DNA of 64,000 bases from Dyella caseinilytica (GCF_016865235.1 NZ_CP064030.1:248001-312000); one strand, 5' to 3'. Shown: positions 34,520 to 43,937, numbered from the stretch's first letter. Notes: generated from the letters alone by a model not told the origin. Translations and numbers: made by a program.

Positions 34520-34900
34520 ATGAGGCCGCTGGTTCACCCGTCGATCGAAGACATCACCGTAGAGGGCATCCTGCACGCCCTGTCCGATCCTGTGCGCGCG
34601 GCCATCTACGCCGAACTGGCCATTTGCAGCGGTGCGACTTGTTCCAACTTCCTGAAAATCAGCGATCGGGACATTCCCAAATCCACGCTTTCACAGCATT
34701 TCCGCGCGTTGCGTGATGCGGGGCTGATCCGCAGTGAGCGGCAGGGCGTGGAAATGCGCAACAGCACACGTTGCGTGGAAGTCGAGCAACGCTTTCCAGG
34801 GCTGGTCGCCACGATCATGAAAGCGCATCAATTGCAGGCTATGGAAAGAATGCGTACGGACAAACGCAAGCCGGCGGCGAAGAAGCGCCAAGTCAGCTGA
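34520..34900 (+). CDS. ArsR-like helix-turn-helix transcriptional regulator
   Basis: A 126-residue winged-helix protein: EGILHALSDPVRAAIYAELA, then the recognition helix region KSTLSQHFRALRDAGLIRSE and a wing with RQGVEMRNSTR. A central CSGATCSNF segment holds two cysteines, which could sense redox state, though they are not the usual ArsR metal motif. A lysine/arginine-rich tail ends the protein. The ATG at 34520 is chosen over 34475 because the extra residues are not family-like. The gene is divergent from the SDR gene and convergent with the AraC gene six bases downstream. Confidence 0.82.
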   Translation: MRPLVHPSIEDITVEGILHALSDPVRAAIYAELAICSGATCSNFLKISDRDIPKSTLSQHFRALRDAGLIRSERQGVEMRNSTRCVEVEQRFPGLVATIMKAHQLQAMERMRTDKRKPAAKKRQVS

Positions 34901-34906
34901 TCGGTT

Positions 34907-35989
34907 TCAGGTCGGGAAGCTGCGCCGCGCCAGCTGCGGCGGCATGCCGGTCCAGCGCTTGAACGCGCGGCGAAATTCACGCGGATCGCTGAAGCCAAGT
35001 TCGATGCCGATTTCGGCGACGCTCATTTGTCCTGCGTGCAGCAATTCCAGCGCGCGTTCAGCGCGCACGCGATCGTGGATTTCGCGGAAGATACGGCCGC
35101 TGTCGGCGAGCCGGCGACGCAGCGAGCGTTCACTCAGGTGCAGCGTGCGCGCGACTTCCGTGAGCCGGGGATGTTCGCGCAGACGGCTACGCAACAGGCG
35201 CTCCACGGAACCGACGATTTCATCGGAACTGCTGGTGCCGCGCAGTTGCTGGTGGCATAGCGCCAGCGCTTGCCGTGAGGTGAGCGGGTTGTAGCCAGGC
35301 AGTGGATAGTCCATCCAATGCGTATCAATCAGCACACGATTGTGTTGTGCGCCGAAGCGCACATCGCATTGGAAGGTTCGCGCGTATTCGTCAACGTAGG
35401 GCGGTGCGGGATAAGCCAGCTCCACACGCACAGGAATCAAATTCGCGCCGACCAGTTCACGTGCAAGCGCTAGACTGCTGGAAAGCAGTTCTTCGCACAG
35501 AAATGGCACCAACTCGATTTCGCCGAAGCGCGGCCATGCTTGTGCAGCAACGGTGTGTGCATCGACCACTGCGAAATCCACATCGAGCAAGCTGCCGCAG
35601 ACTTTGTGGTTTTCGATACCTACGCCCATCGCTTCGCCGAAGTTGCGCGAGGTCATCATCGCCAGCCCAAGTAGGCCGAAACTGCCGATGGTTTCGTTGC
35701 GGCCAATGAGCAAACCAAGCCCGGGATCGCGCAATACGCGCAACGCACGTGCAATGACAGTGCGCGCCTGACGATAAGACACACGCACGGATGGATCGTT
35801 GATCTGCTGGCGCGTGATGCCGAGCCCGGCGAACCATGGCTCGCTGGAATGACCGCGTCGTGCAGCCAGTTCGGTGAGATGAACGAGCACGTTGGGAGGA
35901 ATGGTTGCGGCGAGCGCGCGTGGATCGGGTTCGATCAAAGGCGGCGACAGACGTCGCGCGCGCAGCGGTTCAACTGCCAGTTCTGACAT
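34907..35989 (-). CDS. AraC family transcriptional regulator with arabinose-binding-like domain
   Basis: A 360-residue regulator. The N-terminal two-thirds match the PF12625-type ligand domain found in OruR/MmsR-like AraC proteins, with GITRQQINDPSVRVSYRQAR and GLLIGRNETIGSFGLLGLAM. The C-terminal AraC DNA-binding domain contains TLHLSERSLRRRLADSGRIF and a second HTH, MSVAEIGIELGFSDPREFRR. The ATG at 35989 is chosen; the frame opens at 36073, but the extension is arginine-rich and unlike the family. Its target is unknown. The neighbouring TlpA-like gene is on the same strand but 254 bp upstream. Confidence 0.87.
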   Translation of the reverse strand: MSELAVEPLRARRLSPPLIEPDPRALAATIPPNVLVHLTELAARRGHSSEPWFAGLGITRQQINDPSVRVSYRQARTVIARALRVLRDPGLGLLIGRNETIGSFGLLGLAMMTSRNFGEAMGVGIENHKVCGSLLDVDFAVVDAHTVAAQAWPRFGEIELVPFLCEELLSSSLALARELVGANLIPVRVELAYPAPPYVDEYARTFQCDVRFGAQHNRVLIDTHWMDYPLPGYNPLTSRQALALCHQQLRGTSSSDEIVGSVERLLRSRLREHPRLTEVARTLHLSERSLRRRLADSGRIFREIHDRVRAERALELLHAGQMSVAEIGIELGFSDPREFRRAFKRWTGMPPQLARRSFPT

Positions 35990-36136
35990 GCCAGACCATC
36001 CCCGGGCCGACCCTCTTCGGCGCAGAAAGTGTTTTCTAGCACGTGTGGCGGCGGGTTGGTTGGCGCGGCGCACAAGTGCGGGTGCAGGGAGTGCGCATTC
36101 TTGATGTGTTGATTCGTGCAGAGGTTTCTAATTTCG

Positions 36137-36221
36137 CCATACCGTCGTCCTAGCTTTCCTCGCTCCTCAAAGCCGGGCACGTCCATGTGCCCTCTCCGCG
36201 TCCGCTGGGACGACGGTATGG
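36137..36221. repeat. Degenerate REP-like inverted repeat
   Basis: Fourteen-base perfect arms (CCATACCGTCGTCC with GGACGACGGTATGG) enclose about 57 bases. The outer CGTCGTCC matches class A, but the inner GGCGAAGGCCGG hairpin has decayed. It is between the AraC and TlpA-like genes. Confidence 0.6.
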
Positions 36222-36243
36222 AGGTTCGAGGCAAATCAGGTAG

Positions 36244-36984
36244 CTATCGCGTTGTAGAAGACGCTGCTTTCTTCCACTGCGCAATCCAGCCATCGAGATC
36301 CGCCAATCGCTTCACAGAATCATCACTCAGCGACATACCCACGGCCGCGCCTGCGACATGGCCGGAAGGATCGATCAGCATCAGCGTGGGATAGGTGCCC
36401 ACGCCCAGCGTGTCGGTAAGGGCCTCACCGTTGTAGAGCACGTTCCAATTCAGGCCGTGATCTTTCACAAAACCGCGTGCCAAATCGGCGTCTTCGAAGG
36501 TGACGGCAATCACGTTCATGTCGCCGTGTTCGCGTGCGAAGGCGTTCAGCGTCGGCACTTCCGCAATGCAGGGCGCGCACTCGGCGAAGAAAAAGCTGAT
36601 TAATGTGTAGCGGCCGTGAAAATCGCCAAGTCGCTGGGTGGTGCCGCGCAGTGACGGTAGTTCGAATGGCGGGAAGGCATCGCCGCGGCCGAACGAGAAT
36701 CGTCCGGGTTCGCCAGCATGAGCGCCGGATGGGCGAAGGCGCAGTACGGCCATACCGGACTGGCGGTCGCGGGTCATGCTGTAGGAGCGGCGCTGCTGCA
36801 GTTGTTGCGCGAAGGCGTCGTATGCGAGTGGTTTGCCGTTGGAGTCCAGATAACGGACCTGGGGCGAGGCGCCGAGTTGTAGCGTGGCGAGGAAGTGCTG
36901 TTCGTTCGGATCGAGATTGGCGGCGTGGGCCGCCATGCCCAGGCATATCAACAAAAGCAGGGTCGCTAAGCGAAGCGTGGACAT
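36244..36984 (-). CDS. Exported TlpA/redoxin-like thioredoxin-fold protein
   Basis: A 246-residue protein with a signal peptide (STLRLATLLLLICLGMAAHA), an N-terminal region without a family I can name (residues about 25-95) and a C-terminal thioredoxin-fold domain of the TlpA/AhpC-TSA type. The active site is CAPC in FFFAECAPCIAEVPTL near residue 135, preceded by FPPFELPSLRGTTQRLGDF. It is followed by GTYPTLMLIDPSG with the cis-proline. It probably reduces or isomerises disulfides in the periplasm, or serves cytochrome c or oxidase maturation. The start is the ATG at 36984; an upstream in-frame ATG adds eleven residues that spoil the signal. Confidence 0.85.
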   Translation of the reverse strand: MSTLRLATLLLLICLGMAAHAANLDPNEQHFLATLQLGASPQVRYLDSNGKPLAYDAFAQQLQQRRSYSMTRDRQSGMAVLRLRPSGAHAGEPGRFSFGRGDAFPPFELPSLRGTTQRLGDFHGRYTLISFFFAECAPCIAEVPTLNAFAREHGDMNVIAVTFEDADLARGFVKDHGLNWNVLYNGEALTDTLGVGTYPTLMLIDPSGHVAGAAVGMSLSDDSVKRLADLDGWIAQWKKAASSTTR

Positions 36985-37011
36985 TTTCGCAATGACTCCA
37001 TCTTGCCCCGC

Positions 37012-37096
37012 CGTCATTCCCGCGAAAGCGGGAATCCATCTTGCTCTTTGGCGAGAAACTAAAATGGATTCCCGCTTTCGCGGGAATGGCGACGGG
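37012..37096. repeat. REP-like paired palindromic repeat, class B
   Basis: Inverted copies of CGTCATTCCCGCGAAAGCGG and its complement separated by about 35 bases. Each arm is itself a hairpin around CGCGAAAGCG. It lies between putA and the TlpA-like gene. This class shares the outer GTC(A/G)T pattern with class A, but the core is distinct. Confidence 0.85.
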
Positions 37097-37128
37097 GATG
37101 CTTTTTACATTCCGGGAAAGCTGGGGCG

Positions 37129-40100
37129 TTACTCGCCGATGGTCAACAGCGACGCATTGCCACCTGCAGCCGTGGTGTTGATGGTCAGCGTGCGCTCACC
37201 CGCAAAACGCAGCAGATAGTGCGGACCGCCAGCTTTCGGACCGGTGCCGGAGAGGCTTTCGCCGCCGAACGGCTGCACGCCGACCACCGCGCCGATCTGG
37301 TTGCGGTTGACGTAGCAGTTGCCGACGCGGGCGTGGCTGCGGATGTATTCCACGGTGTCGTCGATGCGGCTGTGCACACCGAGCGTCAGGCCGTAGCCGG
37401 TGCCGTTGATGGCGTCGATCACCTTGGGCAGATCGCTGCCCTTCCAGCGGATCACGTGCAGCACCGGACCGAACACTTCGCGCTTGAGAACGTCGAGCGA
37501 CGGAATTTCATAGGCACGCGGCGCGAAGAAAGTACCGTTGCCGGTGGCGGCCGGCTCGAGTTTGGCCTCGGCGATTTTCTTCGCTTCTTTGTCCATGCGT
37601 GCGGCGTGATCGTTGAGGATCTTCAGCGCGTCCTCGTCGATCACCGGACCCACGTCAGTGGAGAGCTGGCCCGGATCGCCGACCTTCAGTTCGGCCATGG
37701 CGCCGGCGAGCATGCCGATCACCTTGTCGGCGATGTCTTCCTGCACGAACAGCACGCGTGCAGCGGAGCAGCGCTGGCCGGCGGACTGGAAGGCGGAGGC
37801 GATCACGTCCTTCACGATCTGCTCGGGCAGCGCGGAGGAGTCGGCAATCATCGCGTTCTGGCCGCCGGTTTCGGCGATCAGTGCGGCGATCGGTGCGTTG
37901 CGCGCGGCGAGTGCGCGGTTGATCGCCCACGCGGTTTCGGTGGAGCCGGTGAAGGCTACGCCGGCCACGCGTGGATCTTTCGTCAGCGCAGCGCCGACCA
38001 CGGCGCCATCGCCCGGCAGATACTGCAGCACGTCGGCCGGGACACCGGCTTCGTGCAGCAATTTCACAGCGGCGTAGCCGATCAGGCTGGTCTGCTCGGC
38101 CGGCTTGGCGATCACGCTGTTTCCTGCGGCAAGCGCGGCAGAGACCTGACCCAGGAAGATCGCCAACGGGAAGTTCCATGGGCTGATGCAGACGAACACA
38201 CCGCGACCGTTGAGGAATAGCTGGTTGCTTTCGCCAGTCGGGCCGGGCAACTGTTCCGGGTGGCCGAACAGGCGGCGCGCCATCGTGGCGTAGTAGCGCA
38301 GGAAGTCGGCGGCTTCGCGGATTTCGGCAATCGCGTCGGGCAGGCTCTTGCCGGCTTCGCGCACGCACAATGCGATGAATTCGGCGCGGCGTGCTTCAAG
38401 CTGGTCGGCAGCGTGCTCAAGAATCGCGGCGCGGCTGGCAGCGGGCAGGCGATCCCAGTTCGATTGGGCGGCGACGCCGTTGGCCAGCGCCTTGTCGACC
38501 AGCGCGGCATCGGCGCTGACGTAGCTGCCGACGTTGTCACGGCGATCGGCCGGATTGGTCACTGGCACGGTGGGACCATTGCCCTGTGCGCCCGGCACCA
38601 GCGGTGTGGCGTTCCATTGGCCGGATTTTGCGTTGACCGCCTCGGCGAGGGCCCTCAGTTCATTGTCGTTGGAGAAGTTGACGCCCATGGAATTCTTCCG
38701 AAGTTCACCGAACAGGTTGACCGGCAGGGGGATGCGCGGGTGAGCAAAGTTGCCGTGGTTGGCGGCCGCGAAACGGCGCACCGTTTCGCACGGATCAGCG
38801 ACCAGTTCGCGCACCGGTAGCGTTTCGTCCACCACGCGGTTGACGAAGCTGGTGTTGGCGCCGTTTTCAAGCAGTCGGCGCACCAGATACGGCAGCAAAT
38901 CTTCGTGCGTACCTACCGGCGCGTACACGCGGCAGGGCACGTTGAGGTTCTGTTTGCCGATGACTTCCGCGTACAGATCCGTGCCCATGCCATGCAGGCG
39001 CTGGAACTCAAACGGACGGCCGCGAGCAATGTGATGCACCGCCGCGATGGTGTGTGCGTTGTGCGTGGCGAACTGCGGATAGATGAGATCGCTGCCCGCA
39101 TCGAACAGCTTGTGCGCGCAGGCCATGTAGGACACGTCGGTGTTCGGCTTGCGCGTGTAAAGCGGGTACCCGGACAGGCCCAATTCCTGCGCGCGCTTGA
39201 TCTCAGCATCCCAGTAAGCGCCCTTCACCAGGCGCACGTACCAGCGGCGGCCGCTGGCGCGCGCGGTTTCGATCAGCCAGTCGATCACGAACGGCGTGCG
39301 CTTGGAGTAGGCCTGCACCACGATACCAAGGCCATTCCAGCCTTGCAGCGACGGATGTGCGAAGACGTCGCCGATGATATCCAGCGAAAGTTCCAGGCGA
39401 TCGGCTTCTTCAGCGTCGACCGATAGCGCGATACCTTGCTTCATCGCCAGCTGCGACAGCTCCAGCAGCTTGGCAGTGAGATCGCGGCGCGCGCGTTCGC
39501 GGTTGGCTACTTCATAGCGCGGATGCAGCGCGGAGAGCTTCACCGAAATCGACGGTGCGTCGGTGTGATTGGCAAATGGACCGCGCCCGCCGATGGCTTT
39601 GATGGCGTTGCGGTAATCCTGCTGGTAGCGCTCGGCGGTTTCGCTGGTGAGTGCCGACTCGCCCAGCATGTCGTAGGAATAACGATAGACGGCGTATTCC
39701 GCCTTGGCGCAACGGTCGAGCGCATCGCCAATGGTCTGCCCCATCACGAACTGATGGCCCATGATGCGCATAGCCTGGCGCACCGCGAGGCGGATGGCAG
39801 GCTCACCCGCACGGCCGACCAGGCGGCGTAGTGCGCCGGTGAAGTCGTGGCGGGTGTCTTCGGTGAGGTTCACCAGCTTGCCGGTGAGCATCAGGCCCCA
39901 GGTGGAGGCGTTGACGAACAGCGACTCGCTCTGGCCCAGGTGCTTCTTCCAATTCGCGTCGCCCAGCTTGTCGCGGATCAGCTTGTCGGCGGTGGCCTTG
40001 TCCGGGATGCGCAGCAGGGCTTCGGCCACGCACATCAGCAGCACGCCTTCCTCGCTGGATAGGTCGTACTGGCGCATGAAGGATTCGACCGCGCTCTGAT

Positions 40101-40299
40101 CCTTGGCGCGGGCACGCACGCGAGTGACCAGGTCGGCAGCCAAGTCGATCACTTTTTCGCGCTCGGCCGGCGGCAGGGTGGCCTGGGCCAGTAGATCGTT
40201 GACCGCTTCGGTCTCGTCGCGCAGCCATGCCGCGGTGATGCGTGCACGGGCCGGCTCGGCGCCGGTCGGCAGTTCGGGGGTGAGTATGGGTTGGGTCAC
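37129..40299 (-). CDS. putA: Bifunctional proline dehydrogenase / L-glutamate-gamma-semialdehyde dehydrogenase
   Basis: A 1056-residue PutA that oxidises proline to glutamate in two steps. The FAD-binding PRODH barrel covers about residues 80-480 (WYVRLVKGAYWDAEIKRAQE; the last barrel segments include YAPVGTHEDLLPYLVRRLLE). The aldehyde dehydrogenase domain covers about 550-1010, with VCISPWNFPLAIFLGQVSAA, the glutamate in IAETGGQNAMI near 808 and the nucleophile in SAGQRCSAARV near 843. There is no N-terminal ribbon-helix-helix domain, so it cannot be the self-repressing trifunctional form of E. coli. It is membrane-associated through quinone reduction. It is transcribed alone and flanked by palindromic repeats. 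Confidence 0.96.
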   Translation of the reverse strand: MTQPILTPELPTGAEPARARITAAWLRDETEAVNDLLAQATLPPAEREKVIDLAADLVTRVRARAKDQSAVESFMRQYDLSSEEGVLLMCVAEALLRIPDKATADKLIRDKLGDANWKKHLGQSESLFVNASTWGLMLTGKLVNLTEDTRHDFTGALRRLVGRAGEPAIRLAVRQAMRIMGHQFVMGQTIGDALDRCAKAEYAVYRYSYDMLGESALTSETAERYQQDYRNAIKAIGGRGPFANHTDAPSISVKLSALHPRYEVANRERARRDLTAKLLELSQLAMKQGIALSVDAEEADRLELSLDIIGDVFAHPSLQGWNGLGIVVQAYSKRTPFVIDWLIETARASGRRWYVRLVKGAYWDAEIKRAQELGLSGYPLYTRKPNTDVSYMACAHKLFDAGSDLIYPQFATHNAHTIAAVHHIARGRPFEFQRLHGMGTDLYAEVIGKQNLNVPCRVYAPVGTHEDLLPYLVRRLLENGANTSFVNRVVDETLPVRELVADPCETVRRFAAANHGNFAHPRIPLPVNLFGELRKNSMGVNFSNDNELRALAEAVNAKSGQWNATPLVPGAQGNGPTVPVTNPADRRDNVGSYVSADAALVDKALANGVAAQSNWDRLPAASRAAILEHAADQLEARRAEFIALCVREAGKSLPDAIAEIREAADFLRYYATMARRLFGHPEQLPGPTGESNQLFLNGRGVFVCISPWNFPLAIFLGQVSAALAAGNSVIAKPAEQTSLIGYAAVKLLHEAGVPADVLQYLPGDGAVVGAALTKDPRVAGVAFTGSTETAWAINRALAARNAPIAALIAETGGQNAMIADSSALPEQIVKDVIASAFQSAGQRCSAARVLFVQEDIADKVIGMLAGAMAELKVGDPGQLSTDVGPVIDEDALKILNDHAARMDKEAKKIAEAKLEPAATGNGTFFAPRAYEIPSLDVLKREVFGPVLHVIRWKGSDLPKVIDAINGTGYGLTLGVHSRIDDTVEYIRSHARVGNCYVNRNQIGAVVGVQPFGGESLSGTGPKAGGPHYLLRFAGERTLTINTTAAGGNASLLTIGE

Positions 40300-40785
40300 A
40301 ATGGCGCGGCGCGTTGGGGAATGGGCTGGGGAACGCGGGATTGTACGGCGGGGTGGGGCGGGAACGCATCTTTATACATAGAGGCGCGGCCCGTGATCCG
40401 TCGTCCCGGCGAAGGCCGGGACCCGGCGACTTGAAGATCTCCAAAGACACTAGGTCCCGGCCTTCGCCGGGACGACGGATTTGGGCGAGTGCAATGTTCG
40501 GGAGCGTCAGCCTTCCATGTCATCGATAAGTGCGGCAGCTCTTCGGAGCGCATCGGCATGCTTGCCCGCGACAATTTGTAGCAACCGCAGAACTGCGCGC
40601 AGCATTCCGCACATCACAAATCCGTGACAGCCACAAACTGCGCACAGCGCGTATATCCTCGCAAATACTCATGTTTTTGCGCGCGAACAGCGCTGCTGCA
40701 CGCGCTTCGCATACGCTGCACCCATCCTTGCCCCCTCTTGGCTCGCGGCCTATGATCGGAGCGTTCCAGGCACGCCGGACTTTTC
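40300..40785. other. Divergent intergenic region between putA and the DUF2244 gene
   Basis: A 486-bp gap. It holds the class A repeat at 40399-40477 and should contain the putA promoter at its left end and the oxidase-locus promoter at its right end. No tRNA, small gene or recognised riboswitch was found in the remainder. Confidence 0.5.
40399..40477. repeat. REP/BIME-like paired palindromic repeat, class A
   Basis: Same layout and spacer as the element at 1532-1610, differing at only a few positions: CGTCGTCCCGGCGAAGGCC arms and a spacer with GACTTGAAGATCTCCAAAGA. Two such near-identical copies nearly 39 kb apart indicate dispersal as a whole 79-bp unit. Confidence 0.88.
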
Positions 40786-41268
40786 ATGATCGTGCTTCGA
40801 CCAGCCCTCGGCGGCCTGCCGTGCGTGTTGTGGCTAAGGCCCAATCGCGTGCTCAGCCGGCGCGGTCTGCGTCGTTTGATCCTGGTGCTGGCTACCCTGG
40901 CGTTGATAACGGCAGGTCTGGGAGCGTGGCAGGGCAATGTGTTTGCCCCGCTGTTCGCCCTGATCGAGGCTTCCGCGGTAGCTATCGCCTTGAGCGTGGC
41001 TTGGCGGGCCGGCGACCGCAGCGAACGCATCACCCTCGACGCGGAGTCGCTGGAGGTGCAAACCCTGCCGGGACGCCGTTGCATGCGCTTCCAGCCCTAT
41101 TGGGTGCGCGTGCTGCTGGAATCAGGGGAGGGGCGTTACCGATTGTTGTTGTCGTCGCATGGACGCAGGCTGGAAGTTGGGGCTTTCCTCGCGGAGGAGG
41201 AACGCGCCGAGCTGTTCCGGAAACTCAGGGTGCTGCTGTCGGATGTTCAATCCCAGTCGCGCAGGTAG
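40786..41268 (+). CDS. DUF2244 domain-containing membrane protein
   Basis: A 160-residue protein of the DUF2244 family, commonly encoded at the head of proteobacterial cytochrome c oxidase loci, as here. It has two hydrophobic segments (about residues 28-46 and 50-70), then a soluble domain with ERITLDAESLEVQTLPG and FQPYWVRVLLES. The role is not established; it is presumed to be connected with oxidase assembly. It ends 19 bp before coxB. The ATG at 40786 is the first in the frame with family-like sequence. Confidence 0.82.
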   Translation: MIVLRPALGGLPCVLWLRPNRVLSRRGLRRLILVLATLALITAGLGAWQGNVFAPLFALIEASAVAIALSVAWRAGDRSERITLDAESLEVQTLPGRRCMRFQPYWVRVLLESGEGRYRLLLSSHGRRLEVGAFLAEEERAELFRKLRVLLSDVQSQSRR

Positions 41269-41287
41269 GTTCAACAAAGGTGCAAAC

Positions 41288-42244
41288 ATGAGAGCTGGCG
41301 GCATCGGGAAGCACGGCATCAAGTTCAAGGCGAAACACGCAGTCGTGGCATTGGGGTTGGGGGCCCTTGGTATGTTTGGCGGCACCGTCCAGGCGAATCC
41401 GCAGCCCGGGCAGTTGAATCTCACGCCAGGCGTGACGACGTATTCCCATGTGCCCTACATGCTCAACAACGTCGCGTTGGGCGTGTGCGTGGTGATCGGC
41501 ATCCTGGTGTTCGGTGCGATGTTCATCGCCATGTTCCGCTTCCGCAAATCGCGCGGCGCGGTGGCGGAGAAGTGGTCGCACAACACCACGGTCGAAATCA
41601 TCTGGACCATCATCCCGATTCTTATCCTTATTACGCTGGCGTGGCTGGCGACTGATGGCCTGCGCCAGTTCTCCGACACCACTGGCGCGCAGATGACGGT
41701 GAAAGTCACCGGCTATCAGTGGAAGTGGCGTTATGACTACGTCGACTACCAGGGCAAGGCCCTCGACCACGTTGGCTTCATGTCCAAGCTGGATGACCAG
41801 AGCAACCAGGTACGTCAGCTCAATTCCGGCCTCGACCCTTGGTCGGTGAAGGCCGATGGCGAGCAAACCTACCTGCTGAATGTGGACCACCCGCTGGTGG
41901 TGCCAATCCATACCAAGATCCGTTTCGTGATCACCGCCGACGACGTCATCCATTCCTGGTTCGTGCCCGCGCTAGGCTGGAAGATGGATGCGATCCCGGG
42001 CGTGGTGAACGCGGCGTGGACCAATATCAATACGCCAGGCATCTATCGCGGCCAGTGCGCCGAGTTGTGCGGCCAGGATCATGGCTTCATGCCGATCGTG
42101 GTGAAGGCTGTGTCGCAGGAGGATTTCGCCAAGTGGCTGGCCGAACAGCAGAAACCTGCTGCAGCGCCGGCGCCGGCCTCCACCGCGGCAGCACCTGCAC
42201 AGGCGACAGCACAAGTAGCGCCGGCACACGTAACACAAGGTTGA
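41288..42244 (+). CDS. coxB: Cytochrome c oxidase subunit II
   Basis: A 318-residue subunit II of an aa3-type oxidase. A signal segment (about residues 1-37) precedes two membrane helices (NNVALGVCVVIGILVFGAMF and IIWTIIPILILITLAWLAT). The periplasmic cupredoxin domain carries the dinuclear CuA ligands: histidine in DVIHSWFVP near residue 222 and CAELCGQDHGFM near 257. There is no C-terminal cytochrome c domain; instead there is an alanine/proline-rich tail of about 30 residues. It receives electrons from cytochrome c. AAGG is well placed before the ATG at 41288. It is followed 64 bp later by ctaD. Confidence 0.96.
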   Translation: MRAGGIGKHGIKFKAKHAVVALGLGALGMFGGTVQANPQPGQLNLTPGVTTYSHVPYMLNNVALGVCVVIGILVFGAMFIAMFRFRKSRGAVAEKWSHNTTVEIIWTIIPILILITLAWLATDGLRQFSDTTGAQMTVKVTGYQWKWRYDYVDYQGKALDHVGFMSKLDDQSNQVRQLNSGLDPWSVKADGEQTYLLNVDHPLVVPIHTKIRFVITADDVIHSWFVPALGWKMDAIPGVVNAAWTNINTPGIYRGQCAELCGQDHGFMPIVVKAVSQEDFAKWLAEQQKPAAAPAPASTAAAPAQATAQVAPAHVTQG

Positions 42245-42308
42245 TCATTCGGCTGCTTTCGTACCGCAGTTCACGTAAACGCATTCATTTAGGTAGAGGT
42301 TCAAGGCT

Positions 42309-43934
42309 ATGGCCCAGGCAGCCACCCACGACCACCACGATGAGCATCACGACGAACACCACGAGCACCAGAACTTCTTTCAGCGCTGGGTGATGTCCAC
42401 CAATCACAAGGACATCGGCACGCTGTATCTAATCTTCTCGCTACTGATGTTCTTCATTGGCGGCAGCTTCGCCATGGTGATCCGTGCCGAGCTGTTCCAG
42501 CCGGGCATGCAGCTGGTGCAGCCGTACTTCTTCAACGAAATGACCACCATGCATGCGCTGGTGATGATCTTCGGCGCGGTGATGCCGGCCTTCGTGGGTC
42601 TGGGCAACTGGATGATCCCGATGATGGTCGGTGCGCCGGATATGGCGCTGCCGCGCATGAACAATCTTTCGTTCTGGATTCTGCCGTTTGCCTTCGCGCT
42701 GATGCTGTCCACGTTATTCCTGCCGGGCGGCGGCCCCGCCGGTGGTTGGACCATGTATCCGCCGCTGTCGCTGCAGAGCGCCTCGCTGGCCTATGTGGTG
42801 TTCGCCGTGCACTTGATGGGTATCAGCTCGATCATGGGCGCGATCAACATCATCGCCACCATCCTCAACATGCGCGCGCCGGGCATGGATCTGCTGAAGA
42901 TGCCGGTGTTCGTGTGGAGCTGGCTGATCACGGCGTTCCTGCTGATTGCGGTGATGCCGGTGTTGGCGGGCGCAGTGACCATGCTGCTCACCGATAAGTA
43001 CTTCAATACCCACTTCTTCGATGCCGCCGGTGGTGGTGATCCGATCCTGTTCCAGCATGTGTTCTGGTTCTTCGGTCACCCCGAGGTGTACATCATGATC
43101 CTGCCGGCGTTCGGGATCATTTCGGAAATCATTCCGACCTTCTCGCGCAAGCCGATCTTCGGCTACAAGGCGATGGTGTTCGCGATCGCCTCGATCGCCT
43201 TCCTGTCGTTCATCGTGTGGGCGCACCACATGTTCGCGGTGGGTCTGCCGCTGGGCGCCGAAATCTTCTTCATGTACGCCACCATGCTGATTGCGGTGCC
43301 AACGGGTGTGAAGGTGTTCAACTGGGTCGCCACCATGTGGGGTGGCTCGATGACTTTTGAAACGCCGATGTTGTTCGCTATCGCGTTCGTCATCCTGTTT
43401 ACCATCGGTGGCTTTTCCGGCCTGATGCTGGCGCTGGTGCCGGCGGACTTCCAGTACCACGACACCTACTTCGTGGTGGCGCACTTCCACTACGTGCTGG
43501 TGACGGGTGCGATCTTCGCGATCATGGCCGCGACGTATTACTGGATTCCGAAGTGGACCGGTCATATGTACAGCGAGTTCTGGGGCAAAGTGCACTTCTG
43601 GAACTCGGTGGTGTGGGTGAACGTGTTGTTCTTCCCGCAGCACTTCCTGGGATTGGCCGGCATGCCGCGCCGTATTCCGGATTACAACGTGGCCTTCGCC
43701 AACTTCAACATGATCAGCTCGATCGGCGGCTTCCTGTTCGGCGCCTCGCAGCTGATCTTCCTTGGTGTGATCATCCATTGCGTGTGGTTCTCCAAGAAGA
43801 AAGCCACCGATCGCGTGTGGGAAGGTGCCAGGGGGTTGGAGTGGACGTTGTCGTCGCCGCCGCCGCATCACTCGTTCTCGGTCGCGCCGGTGATTCATGA
43901 CGAAGAACTGGCGCACGGCCATGTCGAGGATTGA
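42309..43934 (+). CDS. ctaD: Cytochrome c oxidase subunit I
   Basis: A 541-residue haem-copper oxidase subunit I with twelve membrane helices. Recognisable parts are WVMSTNHKDIGTLYLIFSLL near the N-terminus, TTMHALVMIFGAVMPAFVGL, the haem a3-CuB site GHPEVYIMILPAFGIISEII and VAHFHYVLVTGAIFAI with the haem histidines. HPEVY includes the K/D-channel-end glutamate typical of A1-type oxidases. The N-terminus is unusually histidine-rich (DHHDEHHDEHHEHQ, residues about 8-21), which may bind copper or zinc. It is the catalytic proton-pumping subunit in the inner membrane. Confidence 0.97.
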   Translation: MAQAATHDHHDEHHDEHHEHQNFFQRWVMSTNHKDIGTLYLIFSLLMFFIGGSFAMVIRAELFQPGMQLVQPYFFNEMTTMHALVMIFGAVMPAFVGLGNWMIPMMVGAPDMALPRMNNLSFWILPFAFALMLSTLFLPGGGPAGGWTMYPPLSLQSASLAYVVFAVHLMGISSIMGAINIIATILNMRAPGMDLLKMPVFVWSWLITAFLLIAVMPVLAGAVTMLLTDKYFNTHFFDAAGGGDPILFQHVFWFFGHPEVYIMILPAFGIISEIIPTFSRKPIFGYKAMVFAIASIAFLSFIVWAHHMFAVGLPLGAEIFFMYATMLIAVPTGVKVFNWVATMWGGSMTFETPMLFAIAFVILFTIGGFSGLMLALVPADFQYHDTYFVVAHFHYVLVTGAIFAIMAATYYWIPKWTGHMYSEFWGKVHFWNSVVWVNVLFFPQHFLGLAGMPRRIPDYNVAFANFNMISSIGGFLFGASQLIFLGVIIHCVWFSKKKATDRVWEGARGLEWTLSSPPPHHSFSVAPVIHDEELAHGHVED

Positions 43935-43937
43935 TCG

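Noticed and set aside
40530..41291. Plus-strand frame starting before the DUF2244 gene in another phase
   Set aside because: It overlaps the DUF2244 gene out of frame, is rich in arginine and has no family match.
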